From: Aequorivita aquimaris
Lineage (GTDB): Bacteria; Bacteroidota; Bacteroidia; Flavobacteriales; Flavobacteriaceae
Direction of reading: 5' to 3'
DNA: 64,000 bases
NCBI RefSeq assembly: GCF_001573155.1
Contig: NZ_JRWG01000011.1
Coordinates: forward strand, 1-64,000
Shown piece after piece: positions 1 through 9,308 of this stretch (its first letter is position 1; every line of letters begins with the position of its first letter). The notes under the pieces were generated by a model. The model did no database searches and was not told the DNA's origin. It was given only the letters and a program-made list of their open reading frames with translations. Both the position numbers and the translations under genes were made by a program.

Positions 1-227
1 GTGGTTATGTTTTCCAGATAGCCCACCAGGCATATCTTGAAAAAGACCACGGGGTCTATGCTTTTTTGCCCGCTTTGTCCATAGAACTTATTGGTGAGCG
101 GGTAAAGAAAGTCCAGGTCTAGAACTTCTTTTAGCCGTCGGTAAAAATTTTCTTTTGAAACCCTGTCGCTTAGCTTAAAGCTTGTGAAGAGTTTTTCCTG
201 ATAGTTTTTCTTGCCTTGCATAGGCAT
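1..227 (-). mobile_element. IS1182-like transposase, N-terminal part (cut by window edge)
   Basis: Reading the minus strand from the ATG at 227 gives about 75 uninterrupted residues that run off the window. The start (MPMQGKKNYQEKLF) and the segments RVSKENFYRRLKEVLDLDFL, LTNKFYGQSGQKSIDPVVFF and KICLVGYLENI match my memory of the N-terminal DUF772 region of IS1182/IS5-type DDE transposases, which cut and paste their own insertion sequence. The catalytic DDE residues lie outside the window, so intactness cannot be judged. A second in-frame ATG at 221 is an alternative start. I found no clear terminal inverted repeat between 228 and 300. Confidence 0.75.
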
Positions 228-265
228 GAAATTAATAAACTTCTCAATTTTATACAAGCCTTTTG

Positions 266-571
266 CTATATTTGAAGAGGTGGTTGTGCAACAGGCACAC
301 TATCTATCTGCATTGTGTTATCATTGCCCTCAAACTCTGACAAAGCATTATAAAAATTGCTTAGTTCTTCATTTTGATTTAACATATTGAAAAAGCTTCG
401 CATTTCTGTTGACAAACCGCCAGAAACTTCCAGTCTATACCTAAAAGTGGCTTTCTTTGCCTCCATATTCACATCACTGGAAAACATTTGGTTTATATAA
501 TTGAAATTTGAATCCATCCCAGGCATATTGATAGTTGCAACCGATACGGAATCAACTTTTGCCAATTGCAA
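266..571 (-). pseudogene. Orphan ORF fragment, unknown function
   Basis: This is an open frame of about 100 codons with only a TTG at 571 as a possible start; internal ATGs begin at the MPGMDSN segment. Upstream in frame, codons back to a stop at 596-598 read GCGFHHRD, which resembles the residues around a lipoprotein cysteine, but no signal peptide precedes it. It may be the remnant of a lipoprotein gene that lost its 5' end. It lies 38 bp from the transposase start, so damage linked to the insertion sequence is plausible. No family is recognised, and the frame could also be spurious. Confidence 0.3.
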
Positions 572-657
572 ATCCCTATGATGAAATCCACAACCCTAAT
601 AAGTACCTAACTTTTTAAGAAATAAACTAAAGAATACGCAACTTTTTAATTAAAAAA

Positions 658-690
658 TTTGGAAATAAAAAATCTTATTTTATAAATTTG
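658..690 (+). promoter_or_regulatory. Bacteroidota-type promoter for the 888-1688 gene
   Basis: TTTG at 658-661 and TAAATTTG at 683-690, 21 bp apart, fit the flavobacterial consensus TTTG-N17-23-TAnnTTTG. The implied 5' leader of roughly 190 nt up to the ATG at 888 is unusually long. The stretch 572-887 otherwise shows no gene I can support. Confidence 0.5.
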
Positions 691-887
691 TAAATATTTT
701 CCTTCAAAAGGCAGACTCGATACCCTTACGGAAGGATTTCTTTCAGTGTTTGATCAACACATTTTTCCCCACTATTCGACAAGTACGCATGAACGGATAT
801 AGACTCCCAAGTCGTATCCCATTTCTAACTAGATGTCATTGTCTCGTTATAAAAGCCATAGGCAATGCCATCATAAATGTGAATAGT

Positions 888-1688
888 ATGGCAAAAAATA
901 GAAGTTATCTCAAGTTTGAAGGCACCCTAGATGGGTTGACTTATTATGACCAAAAGGGACAATCCCTAGTTAAGACCAAGACCAGCCTCACCAAGAGCAG
1001 GATAATGAAAGACGCCAAGTTCAAAACCACCCGTCAGAACATGACAGAGTTTGGTGGCTGTGCCCAAGCGGGCAAAGCGTTCCGAAAAGCCTTTGCGGGA
1101 ATGGTGGGTATAATGGGCGATAGCTACATCTCGGCGCGCGTCAGTGCGCTCATGAAACGCATCAACCTGAAGACGCCCGGGCTTAGGGGCCGAAGGGGAA
1201 TCGATCTGGTAACAAATGCAGATCTGTTGGTAGATTTTTCCTTCAACCCAGCAGATTCCCTCGAGGCAATCCTTTTGGCACCCTATGCGTCGCCTACGCT
1301 GGATGCAAATAGGGACGTTGCCACCTGGCTTGTCCCCGATTTCAATACAGACAGTTTGCTCAAAAGCCCCGAGGGCGCTACCCACTTCCAGCTCATCCTG
1401 TCGCTGGGTACGGTGAGTAACTATCAGTATGTGGATAGTATGACAAAATACCAAGCTGTTGAAAAAGATTTCAACAGCAAGGGCATAACTGCCTACAGCG
1501 CCTACATCCCTATTGGCGGTATGGTGGGGGCAGATACTACCCTAACCGCAGATTTGGGTATCGGGGCTCCCCTACCCGCCACCGTAGTGGCCATTGCGGC
1601 CATCGGCATCCTGTTCTTTCAGGAAGTGGATGGGGTACAGAATCAGTTCGCACAGGGCAATAGCCTTGTGGTTGCAACGGCTGAATAA
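888..1688 (+). CDS. Conserved hypothetical protein of Bacteroidota mobile/accessory regions
   Basis: The 266-residue product begins MAKNRSYLKFEGTLDGLTYY. I chose this ATG because the family, as I remember it, starts with a short 'xKLKGTIGGLSFY'-like motif; the frame extends upstream to a TTG at 750, but those residues look non-coding. Conserved-looking features are the KDAKFKTTRQNMTEFG segment, a central TPGLRGRRGID stretch, and a hydrophobic region near the C-terminus (ATVVAIAAIGILFF). Similar proteins are widespread in Bacteroidota and have no known function. The gene is visibly richer in G+C than the AT-rich genes around it, which suggests separate ancestry. It is followed by a rho-independent terminator. 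Confidence 0.75.
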   Translation: MAKNRSYLKFEGTLDGLTYYDQKGQSLVKTKTSLTKSRIMKDAKFKTTRQNMTEFGGCAQAGKAFRKAFAGMVGIMGDSYISARVSALMKRINLKTPGLRGRRGIDLVTNADLLVDFSFNPADSLEAILLAPYASPTLDANRDVATWLVPDFNTDSLLKSPEGATHFQLILSLGTVSNYQYVDSMTKYQAVEKDFNSKGITAYSAYIPIGGMVGADTTLTADLGIGAPLPATVVAIAAIGILFFQEVDGVQNQFAQGNSLVVATAE

Positions 1689-1690
1689 CA

Positions 1691-1732
1691 AAAAAGGCCT
1701 TCCCCTTTTTTCGAGGAAGGGGGAAGCTTTTT
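1691..1732 (+). terminator. Rho-independent terminator after the 888-1688 gene
   Basis: CTTCCCC pairs with GGGGAAG around a T-rich loop. The stem is flanked by an A run on the left and CTTTTT on the right, directly after the stop codon at 1688. Confidence 0.65.
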
Positions 1733-1828
1733 ATAAATGCAATGTCTAACCAAAAATTCATGTAAAACTATGAAGAAAAAAGAAGGACTAAGAGGCTAAC
1801 CGTCGAATATAGCCTACACAAGTCCGCA

Positions 1829-1870
1829 AAAAAAACCTCCAACCGTTTGGGGAAAGGGTTGGGGGTTTTT
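1829..1870. terminator. Bidirectional terminator between convergent genes
   Basis: AAAACCTCCAACC (left arm) pairs with GGTTGGGGGTTTT (right arm) with one G-U-type position. The A run and T run on the two sides allow termination in both directions. It lies 6 bp beyond the hsdR stop, so it most likely ends the defence operon on the minus strand. Confidence 0.75.
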
Positions 1871-1876
1871 GTATTA

Positions 1877-4800
1877 TTATAAATTGTTAACATTAGCCAT
1901 CCGCTTCATAGTATCAAAAAATGCTTGATAAAATGTTGGGTCTTTGGCATACAGTCTGTATAAATCCAATTCCTGCTTTCGTTGTTTGGACATTACATCA
2001 TCCAAGATTCTTCGGAAGGCCAAATCTTTATTTTGCTCATCAGTATTATCTGCTACTTTGGTTTGAAAGTCGGGATGTGCTTGTATGGATTTCGTTAGAC
2101 TAATAAACTTAACTCGTTGGTCTTCTGGCGTTGCTTCCCAACCCTGAAACCATCTTTCATTAAACGATTTTATAATTAATTCTAGAGGATCTTTGTTTTC
2201 ATCACCTCCATGAGCTCCACGCGGATTTGGATTTTGTGGGTCAACTTCAGTTTCTGCATCATCCAAACCAATACTGTGATTTAATTTTACACGTTCCAAA
2301 CCATAGGTTGAAAGGTCTACAGAATTAAGGAGTTCATCCAAAGCATCAATATCTGGATCTTTGACTGGAAGTTTTGGAATAAGAAATTTTAAAAACCAAA
2401 ATAACTTCTCCCACTGGAGAACTTCAAATGGCAATATAGATGCCATTTGCCCATAAATCTTTACAAACTGCTTTGCCTTAATTTTAAAATCTGCCTTTTC
2501 ATCATCTTCCAATTCTAGTTGATTTTTAAACCGTTCCGCAGCAACATCTATTATAGGGCTTAACAATTGTGCATCTACCTTATTAAAAAACAAGGAATTA
2601 AAGTCTTCCACTTCTTGCCATTCATAAACCCCAACTTCTTCCAGTACACTCTTCAATTCGTGGAGCACATTTACATCGGTGGCTTGGCTTAATGATGTAG
2701 CTGTATAAAATGGATCGAAAGAGTCTTTAATATCCTCAGTTGAGTTAAAAAAATCAAGTATGAAAAGGTCTTCCGTTTTCTTGCCAAATTTATCAGCAGC
2801 TCTATTTAAGCGTGATAAGGCTTGAACCGCAAGCACTCCTTGTAGTTTCTTATCCACATACATAGCACAAAGCTTCGGTTGATCAAATCCTGTAAGATAC
2901 TTATTGGCCACCACAAGCATTCTGTAGTCATCTTCGTTAAATTTATCACGGGTATCTTTTTCGGCAAAGCCATTCATTTCGGCTTCTGTATATTCTATGC
3001 CGTCCACTTTTTTAGTTCCAGAAAACGCAATGGCTATTTTAAAAGGATTGCCTTTATCTTCCAAAACACTTTTTAAAGCTTTGTAATACCTTATGGCAGA
3101 CTCAATACTTTGGGTAATGACCATTGCCTTTGCTTTTCCCTTTAGTCGTTTCTTGTTTACGATTTGAGGAATAAAGTGGTCAAGGATAATTTCCCCTTTA
3201 GTCTGTATGGTTTGTTGATGTTGCTCCACAAAGGCACGTAATTTCTTTTGTGCTTTCTTGGTATCGAACAACGGATTTTCCTCAATGGATTTTTCTATTT
3301 CGTAATAACTTCTAAGTGTAGTATAGTTTGCCAAAACGTCTAGAATAAAACCTTCTTCAATGGCCTGTTTCATGGAGTACAAATGGAAGGGCTTAAAGCT
3401 ATCGTCTTCTTGTTTTACTCCAAATTTTTCAAGCGTAATAGGTTTAGGAGTTGCAGTAAATGCCATATAAGAAGCATTTCCCCGCATTTTTCGCGCCTGC
3501 ATTGCCCTTACTATTTTATCCTGAACCTCAGTTTCATCTTCTTCTTCCGATTGTTGCCCCATGGCTTGGTTCATTTTATCGTGGGCAGAACCGCTTTGGC
3601 TACTATGTGCTTCATCTATAATTACAGCAAACCGCTTGTCACTCAAATCGGCTATTCCGTCTATGATAAACGGAAACTTTTGGATAGTGGTGATAATAAT
3701 TTTCTTTCCCTGCTCCAAGGCATCCCTTAACTCTTTGGAAGAGTAAGCAGGGGCAATAATATTTTTAACTTCCGAAAACTCCTTAATGTTCTCCCGAAGC
3801 TGTTTGTCAAGCAAACGTCTATCAGTAACCACTATCACCGAATCAAATAAAGGATGTTCCATTCCTTTACTGCCTGCTGTGCTTTCGTTTTCTGGATAGG
3901 CTTCAATTAATTGATAAGCTGCCCACGTAATGGAATTAGATTTACCAGAACCTGCGGAATGCTGTATTAAATAGGTCTGTCCTACTCCATTTTTGCTTGC
4001 GTGATTTATAATGCCACGCACCACATCCATTTGATGATAACGTGGAAAAAAGAGTGTACGTGAACCTAAAGCATCCTTTTTACTACCATCCAAACGCACA
4101 AAATGTTGCAAAATGTTAGCGAGGCTTTCCCTTGTAAAAACTTCTTTCCATAAATAGGCTGTTTTATGTCCAAAAGGATTGGGAGGATTACCCTTCCCGT
4201 GATTGTTTCCTTTATTAAATGGCAGGAAAAAAGTATTGTTGCCATTTAACTTTGTGGTCATATAGGCTTCATCGGTATCTACGGCAAAATGCACTACGCA
4301 ACGTGCAAATTGTAATAAGGGCTGTTTTATATCCCGTTGGGTTTTGTATTGATGTTGCCCGTGTACTTTGGCATTTTGTCCGGTCCAATGGTTTTTTAGT
4401 TCCATGGTTACAATGGGCAGCCCATTGATAAAAAGCACCATATCAATTTCTTCCCGAGAATTGTCCACCGAATAACGAAGCTGTCTGGTAACACTGAATA
4501 TATTCTTCTCAAAATTTTCTTTTACCGATTCACTACTACTTGCCATTGGCAATTGATAAAACAATGTAAAATGGGCATCGTCTACTTCTAAACCTTTTTT
4601 GAGCAAATGCAGTACACCGTATTTTTTTATCATACGGTCAAAACGATTCAGGATTTTAAGTTTCCAATCGGTTTGCTTTTGTAGTTTTTCTAACTCCTCT
4701 TTTTGAGTGCTTTGTAAAAAGTCCCAAAAAAATTGCTCGTCTATAGCAAATTGGGCATTAAAATTACTCGGTTGCCCAATGTAATAGCCTTTACCTGTTC

Positions 4801-4930
4801 TATATATTTCGGCATCTTCATTCACCGCATCTATAGCAAGACTTTGTTGTTTTAGGTCTTCTAAGGAAATACCTGTAAGGTGTCTTTCTATTGCTGCTTC
4901 TAAAGCTTGTTCGTTGGTTTGGCTATGCAT
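1877..4930 (-). CDS. hsdR: Type I restriction endonuclease subunit R (HsdR)
   Basis: This is the 1017-residue motor and nuclease subunit of a type I restriction-modification complex, which translocates DNA and cuts at a distance when the target is unmethylated. The N-terminal nuclease fold shows a PD-ExK-like core (MVLFINGLPIVTMELKN). It is followed by a Walker A motif (SAGSGKS), a DEAH box (VIIDEAHSSQSG) and SF2 helicase motifs such as AFTATPKP and ALSRLNRA. Length and domain order are normal. It is the last gene of the operon, and its start overlaps the preceding DUF262 gene by 8 nt, which suggests coupled translation. No frameshift is seen. Confidence 0.96.
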   Translation of the reverse strand: MHSQTNEQALEAAIERHLTGISLEDLKQQSLAIDAVNEDAEIYRTGKGYYIGQPSNFNAQFAIDEQFFWDFLQSTQKEELEKLQKQTDWKLKILNRFDRMIKKYGVLHLLKKGLEVDDAHFTLFYQLPMASSSESVKENFEKNIFSVTRQLRYSVDNSREEIDMVLFINGLPIVTMELKNHWTGQNAKVHGQHQYKTQRDIKQPLLQFARCVVHFAVDTDEAYMTTKLNGNNTFFLPFNKGNNHGKGNPPNPFGHKTAYLWKEVFTRESLANILQHFVRLDGSKKDALGSRTLFFPRYHQMDVVRGIINHASKNGVGQTYLIQHSAGSGKSNSITWAAYQLIEAYPENESTAGSKGMEHPLFDSVIVVTDRRLLDKQLRENIKEFSEVKNIIAPAYSSKELRDALEQGKKIIITTIQKFPFIIDGIADLSDKRFAVIIDEAHSSQSGSAHDKMNQAMGQQSEEEDETEVQDKIVRAMQARKMRGNASYMAFTATPKPITLEKFGVKQEDDSFKPFHLYSMKQAIEEGFILDVLANYTTLRSYYEIEKSIEENPLFDTKKAQKKLRAFVEQHQQTIQTKGEIILDHFIPQIVNKKRLKGKAKAMVITQSIESAIRYYKALKSVLEDKGNPFKIAIAFSGTKKVDGIEYTEAEMNGFAEKDTRDKFNEDDYRMLVVANKYLTGFDQPKLCAMYVDKKLQGVLAVQALSRLNRAADKFGKKTEDLFILDFFNSTEDIKDSFDPFYTATSLSQATDVNVLHELKSVLEEVGVYEWQEVEDFNSLFFNKVDAQLLSPIIDVAAERFKNQLELEDDEKADFKIKAKQFVKIYGQMASILPFEVLQWEKLFWFLKFLIPKLPVKDPDIDALDELLNSVDLSTYGLERVKLNHSIGLDDAETEVDPQNPNPRGAHGGDENKDPLELIIKSFNERWFQGWEATPEDQRVKFISLTKSIQAHPDFQTKVADNTDEQNKDLAFRRILDDVMSKQRKQELDLYRLYAKDPTFYQAFFDTMKRMANVNNL

Positions 4931-7415
4931 TTAGTAATTGTTTTTTTAAAATTAACTCAATCTCTATTAACAACTTATCAAGTTTTATCTTAACATTGTT
5001 TACATTTTCAACTATTGATAAGCTTAAAACATCTTTATAAATAATACTTTTTTGAGGAATTACTCTAAATTCGTCATTTAGATTACCAAAATTATTAACT
5101 GTAAAAATCTTAAGTTTTTCTTCTCTTTCTGAATCCTCTCTATAAAGAATTGAATAGTGCCATTCTGTATTTTCATACTTAATATCAATAGCATAACTTT
5201 TCTCTTTATGTTCAATTTTATCATTAACTAAATCAAAATCTAAAACACACACGTTATGCTGAAACACCCACATTTTTCTATCTTTAAATAGAGATTCTAA
5301 AAGTTTGCATTGCAATTCTTTATATCCCTTATCTTTTTCAGAAATTAGAACTACACGTTGAGGACTTTCTCTTAATATTCGTTTTTTATTACAATAGTTT
5401 AAAATAGATTTATTTTCAATAAAAGCTTCTCTCCAATCCTTAGCTTTCGTTTTTTTATAATCTTCGATTATGAATTTTAAATCATTAGTCTTGTTTTCTT
5501 TTAAATTAACTAATAGTTGTGGAAGGTATTCTTTGTCATTATTAAAAATCTCGGTCATTTCTTTATTGTCACTATTATCACTATAGCCAAAAGAATAACC
5601 TTCAATTCTATTTCCTAATCGATAACTTCCATTAGTTTTTACACTATAATCACCAAAAGTTAATAATGCTCTTCTAAAAATATCTGAGTCTTTTCCATTA
5701 TTATAAACATTATATTCTTCTAATAACGAGGTTAGAGTACCATAAAACGCCTTTAGTTCTTCACAATAGGTATTATCTATTATCAGTTCACGATTTTGCT
5801 TGCTGTAAAACAATTTTACGGTTTTGAACAATATGCTAAAATCTCCTTTTAAAAAATTAGTTAGTTTTGTATTTACAGTAATTGCCCAAATAACTTCCTC
5901 TAGGTTTTGCCTGTAAATACCCGCTTTTTCATAAAGGGATAAAACCTGTCTTGTATAGCTTGTTAAATAGCTTTTAAATTTATTATCATAACCTTCATCT
6001 AAAAAACAGACAATATCTGTTTTACCTGAATCACACAGGCTTTTAACCAACTCTATTGCATCTATAGTTGCATTATCTGGATTTTTAGATATTGACAAAA
6101 AACTAGTGGTGCCATATAAAAACATTATCAAACGTTTTGTTGCTATATCTTGTTCTTGTTGGTTTATACAACTTGAATTGTTTATAAAATAAATTAGAGG
6201 TAAAATATTTATGTAATTTACTGCTCCACCCATTTCAGATAATAGTTTCTTATCTAAAGGGTTGGTTGCAAAATTTAGATTTAACAGTGATTCTAAAGCT
6301 GAAAAAGCATTTTTTAAATAAGTAGCATTTAGTTGTTTTACTTGATATGCGGCGAGAAGCTCTCTTTGTCTTTCTACCTTGGCTTTTGTTTTATTGATAT
6401 AGTTTTCTTTTGCCTCTCTTAGTGATTGGCGTTTGCCTTTTACTTCTTCAAATACCAAATGTTCTTCACTATTGGTTGTACAAATATGAAGTATAGCCCA
6501 CCATTTTAAAAACTCTTCAAAACCTATATCTGCATTCTCATTGTTACCTCTGTAAGTCCAAAAGTAATTTTGCCACTCTTCCCATTGTTTACCAACTTGT
6601 TTTTTATCGTCAAGTGTTTTTTCTTTCTTAATAATTTCAGACTTTACAATTTCTTGATGTGATAAAAACTCACCTCTACTATTCATATATAAATAGAGCT
6701 GTTCTCCTTGTTCACTTATATTGGTATCAAAATAATTTACTTCTATATATTCTTCTATATATTCTAAAAAATTATCTAAACTGTTATTTTCCTTTACAAT
6801 TGCTTCATTTTTCTCTAGAATGGTTTTTATCGTGTTGTAATTACTTATTAGGTTTACAATGGTTTCATCCTCTTCATATTCATTTTTATAATACTGATTA
6901 GATAACTTAATATCTGTAGGGTTTTCACTCAATTCATTACTAATAAAAGACCTCATAAAATTATGTGAGTTTTCTCTCACTTTATAATCTATTTTCAATA
7001 GGTTATCAGTAAAATAAAGAGTTTTAAAATCTGCAGTTTTCCCACTTTTTACATACACTGCTAATAACAATAGATACAAGGTTGTAAATCGTTGTTGACC
7101 ATCTATTAAGAAAAATTTACCTGCATATTCATTATCGTGATAGGCATAAACAAAACCAATTTTAGTATTGTACAATAAGCGACTATACTCTTTTTGCAAA
7201 TAATTGGTTATGCTTCCTTCTTCAATTTGTTGCCCATTAACCTTGAAGGATATTTGTTCTCGCTTTTTATTTTGAAAATGATTAATTATTGAATTTAATA
7301 ATTGGGTAACGTTTTTACTTTTCCATACATAATCACGCTGAATTTCTGGAATGATAATTTGCTCAATTTCATTATGAGTTAGTAACTCTTTTATGCTATA
7401 TCGTCCAGTTCTCAT
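4923..7415 (-). CDS. DUF262-domain protein embedded in the type I R-M operon
   Basis: The 830-residue product has an N-terminal DUF262 (ParB/sulfiredoxin-like) domain with the motifs IPEIQRDYVWKS (about residues 22-33) and FLIDGQQRFTTLYLL. This domain is the GmrS half of GmrSD-type modification-dependent restriction enzymes. I do not see the HNH motif of DUF1524 in the long C-terminal part, so the nuclease function may come from the neighbouring DUF262-DUF1524 protein. The gene is very AT-rich compared with hsdM and hsdR. It overlaps its upstream neighbour by 4 nt and hsdR by 8 nt. A role as an accessory restriction factor or regulator is inference from context. Confidence 0.85.
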   Translation of the reverse strand: MRTGRYSIKELLTHNEIEQIIIPEIQRDYVWKSKNVTQLLNSIINHFQNKKREQISFKVNGQQIEEGSITNYLQKEYSRLLYNTKIGFVYAYHDNEYAGKFFLIDGQQRFTTLYLLLLAVYVKSGKTADFKTLYFTDNLLKIDYKVRENSHNFMRSFISNELSENPTDIKLSNQYYKNEYEEDETIVNLISNYNTIKTILEKNEAIVKENNSLDNFLEYIEEYIEVNYFDTNISEQGEQLYLYMNSRGEFLSHQEIVKSEIIKKEKTLDDKKQVGKQWEEWQNYFWTYRGNNENADIGFEEFLKWWAILHICTTNSEEHLVFEEVKGKRQSLREAKENYINKTKAKVERQRELLAAYQVKQLNATYLKNAFSALESLLNLNFATNPLDKKLLSEMGGAVNYINILPLIYFINNSSCINQQEQDIATKRLIMFLYGTTSFLSISKNPDNATIDAIELVKSLCDSGKTDIVCFLDEGYDNKFKSYLTSYTRQVLSLYEKAGIYRQNLEEVIWAITVNTKLTNFLKGDFSILFKTVKLFYSKQNRELIIDNTYCEELKAFYGTLTSLLEEYNVYNNGKDSDIFRRALLTFGDYSVKTNGSYRLGNRIEGYSFGYSDNSDNKEMTEIFNNDKEYLPQLLVNLKENKTNDLKFIIEDYKKTKAKDWREAFIENKSILNYCNKKRILRESPQRVVLISEKDKGYKELQCKLLESLFKDRKMWVFQHNVCVLDFDLVNDKIEHKEKSYAIDIKYENTEWHYSILYREDSEREEKLKIFTVNNFGNLNDEFRVIPQKSIIYKDVLSLSIVENVNNVKIKLDKLLIEIELILKKQLLNA

Positions 7416-9307
7416 TTTACTACCTCTAATTTATTAATCATCAACTCAATATTTTCTTTAATACTTTCTAAATGTGCATTAATATCATTACTACTCCACA
7501 CAGTTAAAGAGTTGTCAAATGTAACATTTGCTTTTACTTCTAGCATTTTAGAGAATACATCTATGGTATGCTTTGGCACAAAACTGCCTGCATTAATTTT
7601 GCGTAATAATATTTTGCGTTTGGTATTAAAAAAACCATTGCTCAAAGCGCTATTAACACCACTTGATAATAAGGCCATATTACCCAAAACGTCTGCATCT
7701 TCAATCTCATCAAATAAAAAATCTATTTTAGAAGTATCTATTTCTTGGTTTGTCTGTACTTCTTGAATTAGGGCTTTATAATTATCGCGTGATGATTGAT
7801 CATCTTCTGAAACTGGTAAGTCATTTATTTTTTCTTGAATTTTCTGAATAACCCAATCCTTATCATCCTTTACATCTAAATTATTTGCATTAGGTTTTTG
7901 CGGAAAAATATGTTCTAAACTCCATTCTTCGTCTATAAAAGAATAAAAATCGAAACGATAATTTCTGAAATTTCCTTTAGTAGTATGGTTTTGAGGAAAG
8001 ACATTGATTGCTAAAAGCAAGAAAAACGTTTCCTCATATTTTTTATATCCTAGCTTCACTATATCGTCTGTCGATTTGTTTATTTTTTCTAGTACAAACT
8101 TTTGTAGGTTTTCAAGCACTTTTCCATTAGATGATTTTGACAGTAAATCTTTAATATTATTACTAAAACCTTCGCTGGATTTTGCCTTATAATTACTTAC
8201 TATTTGTTTGTAACCTATAAGGTTGTAAAATTGATTATCGTAATACCAACTTTTTAAGCGTTTATAGATATGCTCTATTTGATTAAGGTATTTTGCGGCA
8301 TCAAAAGTTGTAATTATATGCTGATGGTAAGTATTAAATAATATGTATGGAATTTTATATTGTACTGTATTATCAGAAAAAAATGCTTTGTAGTTTTGAA
8401 TAACCGATGCATCGTGATTTTCGGTATCAAAACTGACTAACTGTAGCATTTTTTCCATACCTTCTTGTGTTGTACCAAAAAAGAATAAGCTCACGTCTGG
8501 TTTAGAAAACCACGTATTCATTTCGTCCCACAGTCTGCCCATAATAGCACGTTGGTCTATTATTTCTTTGAAATGTTTTTTTGAGCTTTGGTTACTTTGT
8601 AATCGAGAGGCTTTGGTTAGCAACAAACCTTTAATTAAATAAGCATTGGTAAGCGGTACTTTATTATCGTTTAAATTAGCAAAAACCTCTTCGGCAGTGG
8701 TATGTTCGTCTTCAATATTAAGAATGAGCTTTACACTATTTTTAATATAGTTGAGAAAAGCATTAAAATTTTCTTCGCCATCTTCCTTAAGTAAATCAAA
8801 AAAGTGTTTAATGCTTAAGGCTGCTTTAAGCATATAGAACTTGTCTTGTTCTTTAAGTGACTCAGCTTCTTGATTATTGGTCATTAAATCTATTATAGTA
8901 TCAAAAATAGAAACTAACTCTTCATCGTAGCGTGCATAGGTTACCAAATACTGCTTTTTATATTTGGTGATATTTTGTTGATTAAAAAACTGCTCTAATA
9001 CACTAAAAATTAAGGTTAACGTTGTTAAACGCTGTTGGCCGTCTATAACCTCAAACTGATTTTGCGCTGTCTTTTTTACCGTAATATATTGCAAATAGTA
9101 TTCTTGCTGACTTTGGGTGGTTTGCGCTTTTATAAAAGCTTCGTAAACATCTAATAGCAATACAGGAACTTGGTCGTAAACACTATTAGATTTCCATTTA
9201 TAACCACGTTGGTACGAAGCTATATAATACCCATTTACTTTGTAATGAAATAAGCAACCACTTTTTGTGTTAAACACATCTTGTATAGAATAAATAAAAT
9301 CTTTCAT
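7412..9307 (-). CDS. DUF262-DUF1524 (GmrSD-like) predicted nuclease
   Basis: The 631-residue product has both GmrSD halves. The N-terminal DUF262 domain carries YQRGYKWKS and VIDGQQRLTTLTLIF; these DGQQR motifs are linked to nucleotide hydrolysis in the family. The C-terminal DUF1524 HNH-type domain carries WSLEHIFPQKPNANNL and the later LGNMALLSSGVNSALSN. Characterised GmrSD and BrxU proteins cut modified phage DNA. The key HNH residues appear intact, so an active nuclease is likely. It starts 1 nt after the hsdS stop and overlaps the second DUF262 gene by 4 nt (ATGA), which places it firmly inside the R-M operon. Its target is unknown. Confidence 0.9.
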   Translation of the reverse strand: MKDFIYSIQDVFNTKSGCLFHYKVNGYYIASYQRGYKWKSNSVYDQVPVLLLDVYEAFIKAQTTQSQQEYYLQYITVKKTAQNQFEVIDGQQRLTTLTLIFSVLEQFFNQQNITKYKKQYLVTYARYDEELVSIFDTIIDLMTNNQEAESLKEQDKFYMLKAALSIKHFFDLLKEDGEENFNAFLNYIKNSVKLILNIEDEHTTAEEVFANLNDNKVPLTNAYLIKGLLLTKASRLQSNQSSKKHFKEIIDQRAIMGRLWDEMNTWFSKPDVSLFFFGTTQEGMEKMLQLVSFDTENHDASVIQNYKAFFSDNTVQYKIPYILFNTYHQHIITTFDAAKYLNQIEHIYKRLKSWYYDNQFYNLIGYKQIVSNYKAKSSEGFSNNIKDLLSKSSNGKVLENLQKFVLEKINKSTDDIVKLGYKKYEETFFLLLAINVFPQNHTTKGNFRNYRFDFYSFIDEEWSLEHIFPQKPNANNLDVKDDKDWVIQKIQEKINDLPVSEDDQSSRDNYKALIQEVQTNQEIDTSKIDFLFDEIEDADVLGNMALLSSGVNSALSNGFFNTKRKILLRKINAGSFVPKHTIDVFSKMLEVKANVTFDNSLTVWSSNDINAHLESIKENIELMINKLEVVK

Positions 9308-9308
9308 A

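Noticed and set aside
966-1454. Long minus-strand frame opposite the 888-1688 gene
   Set aside because: It is an antisense shadow of a GC-richer gene and resembles no family.
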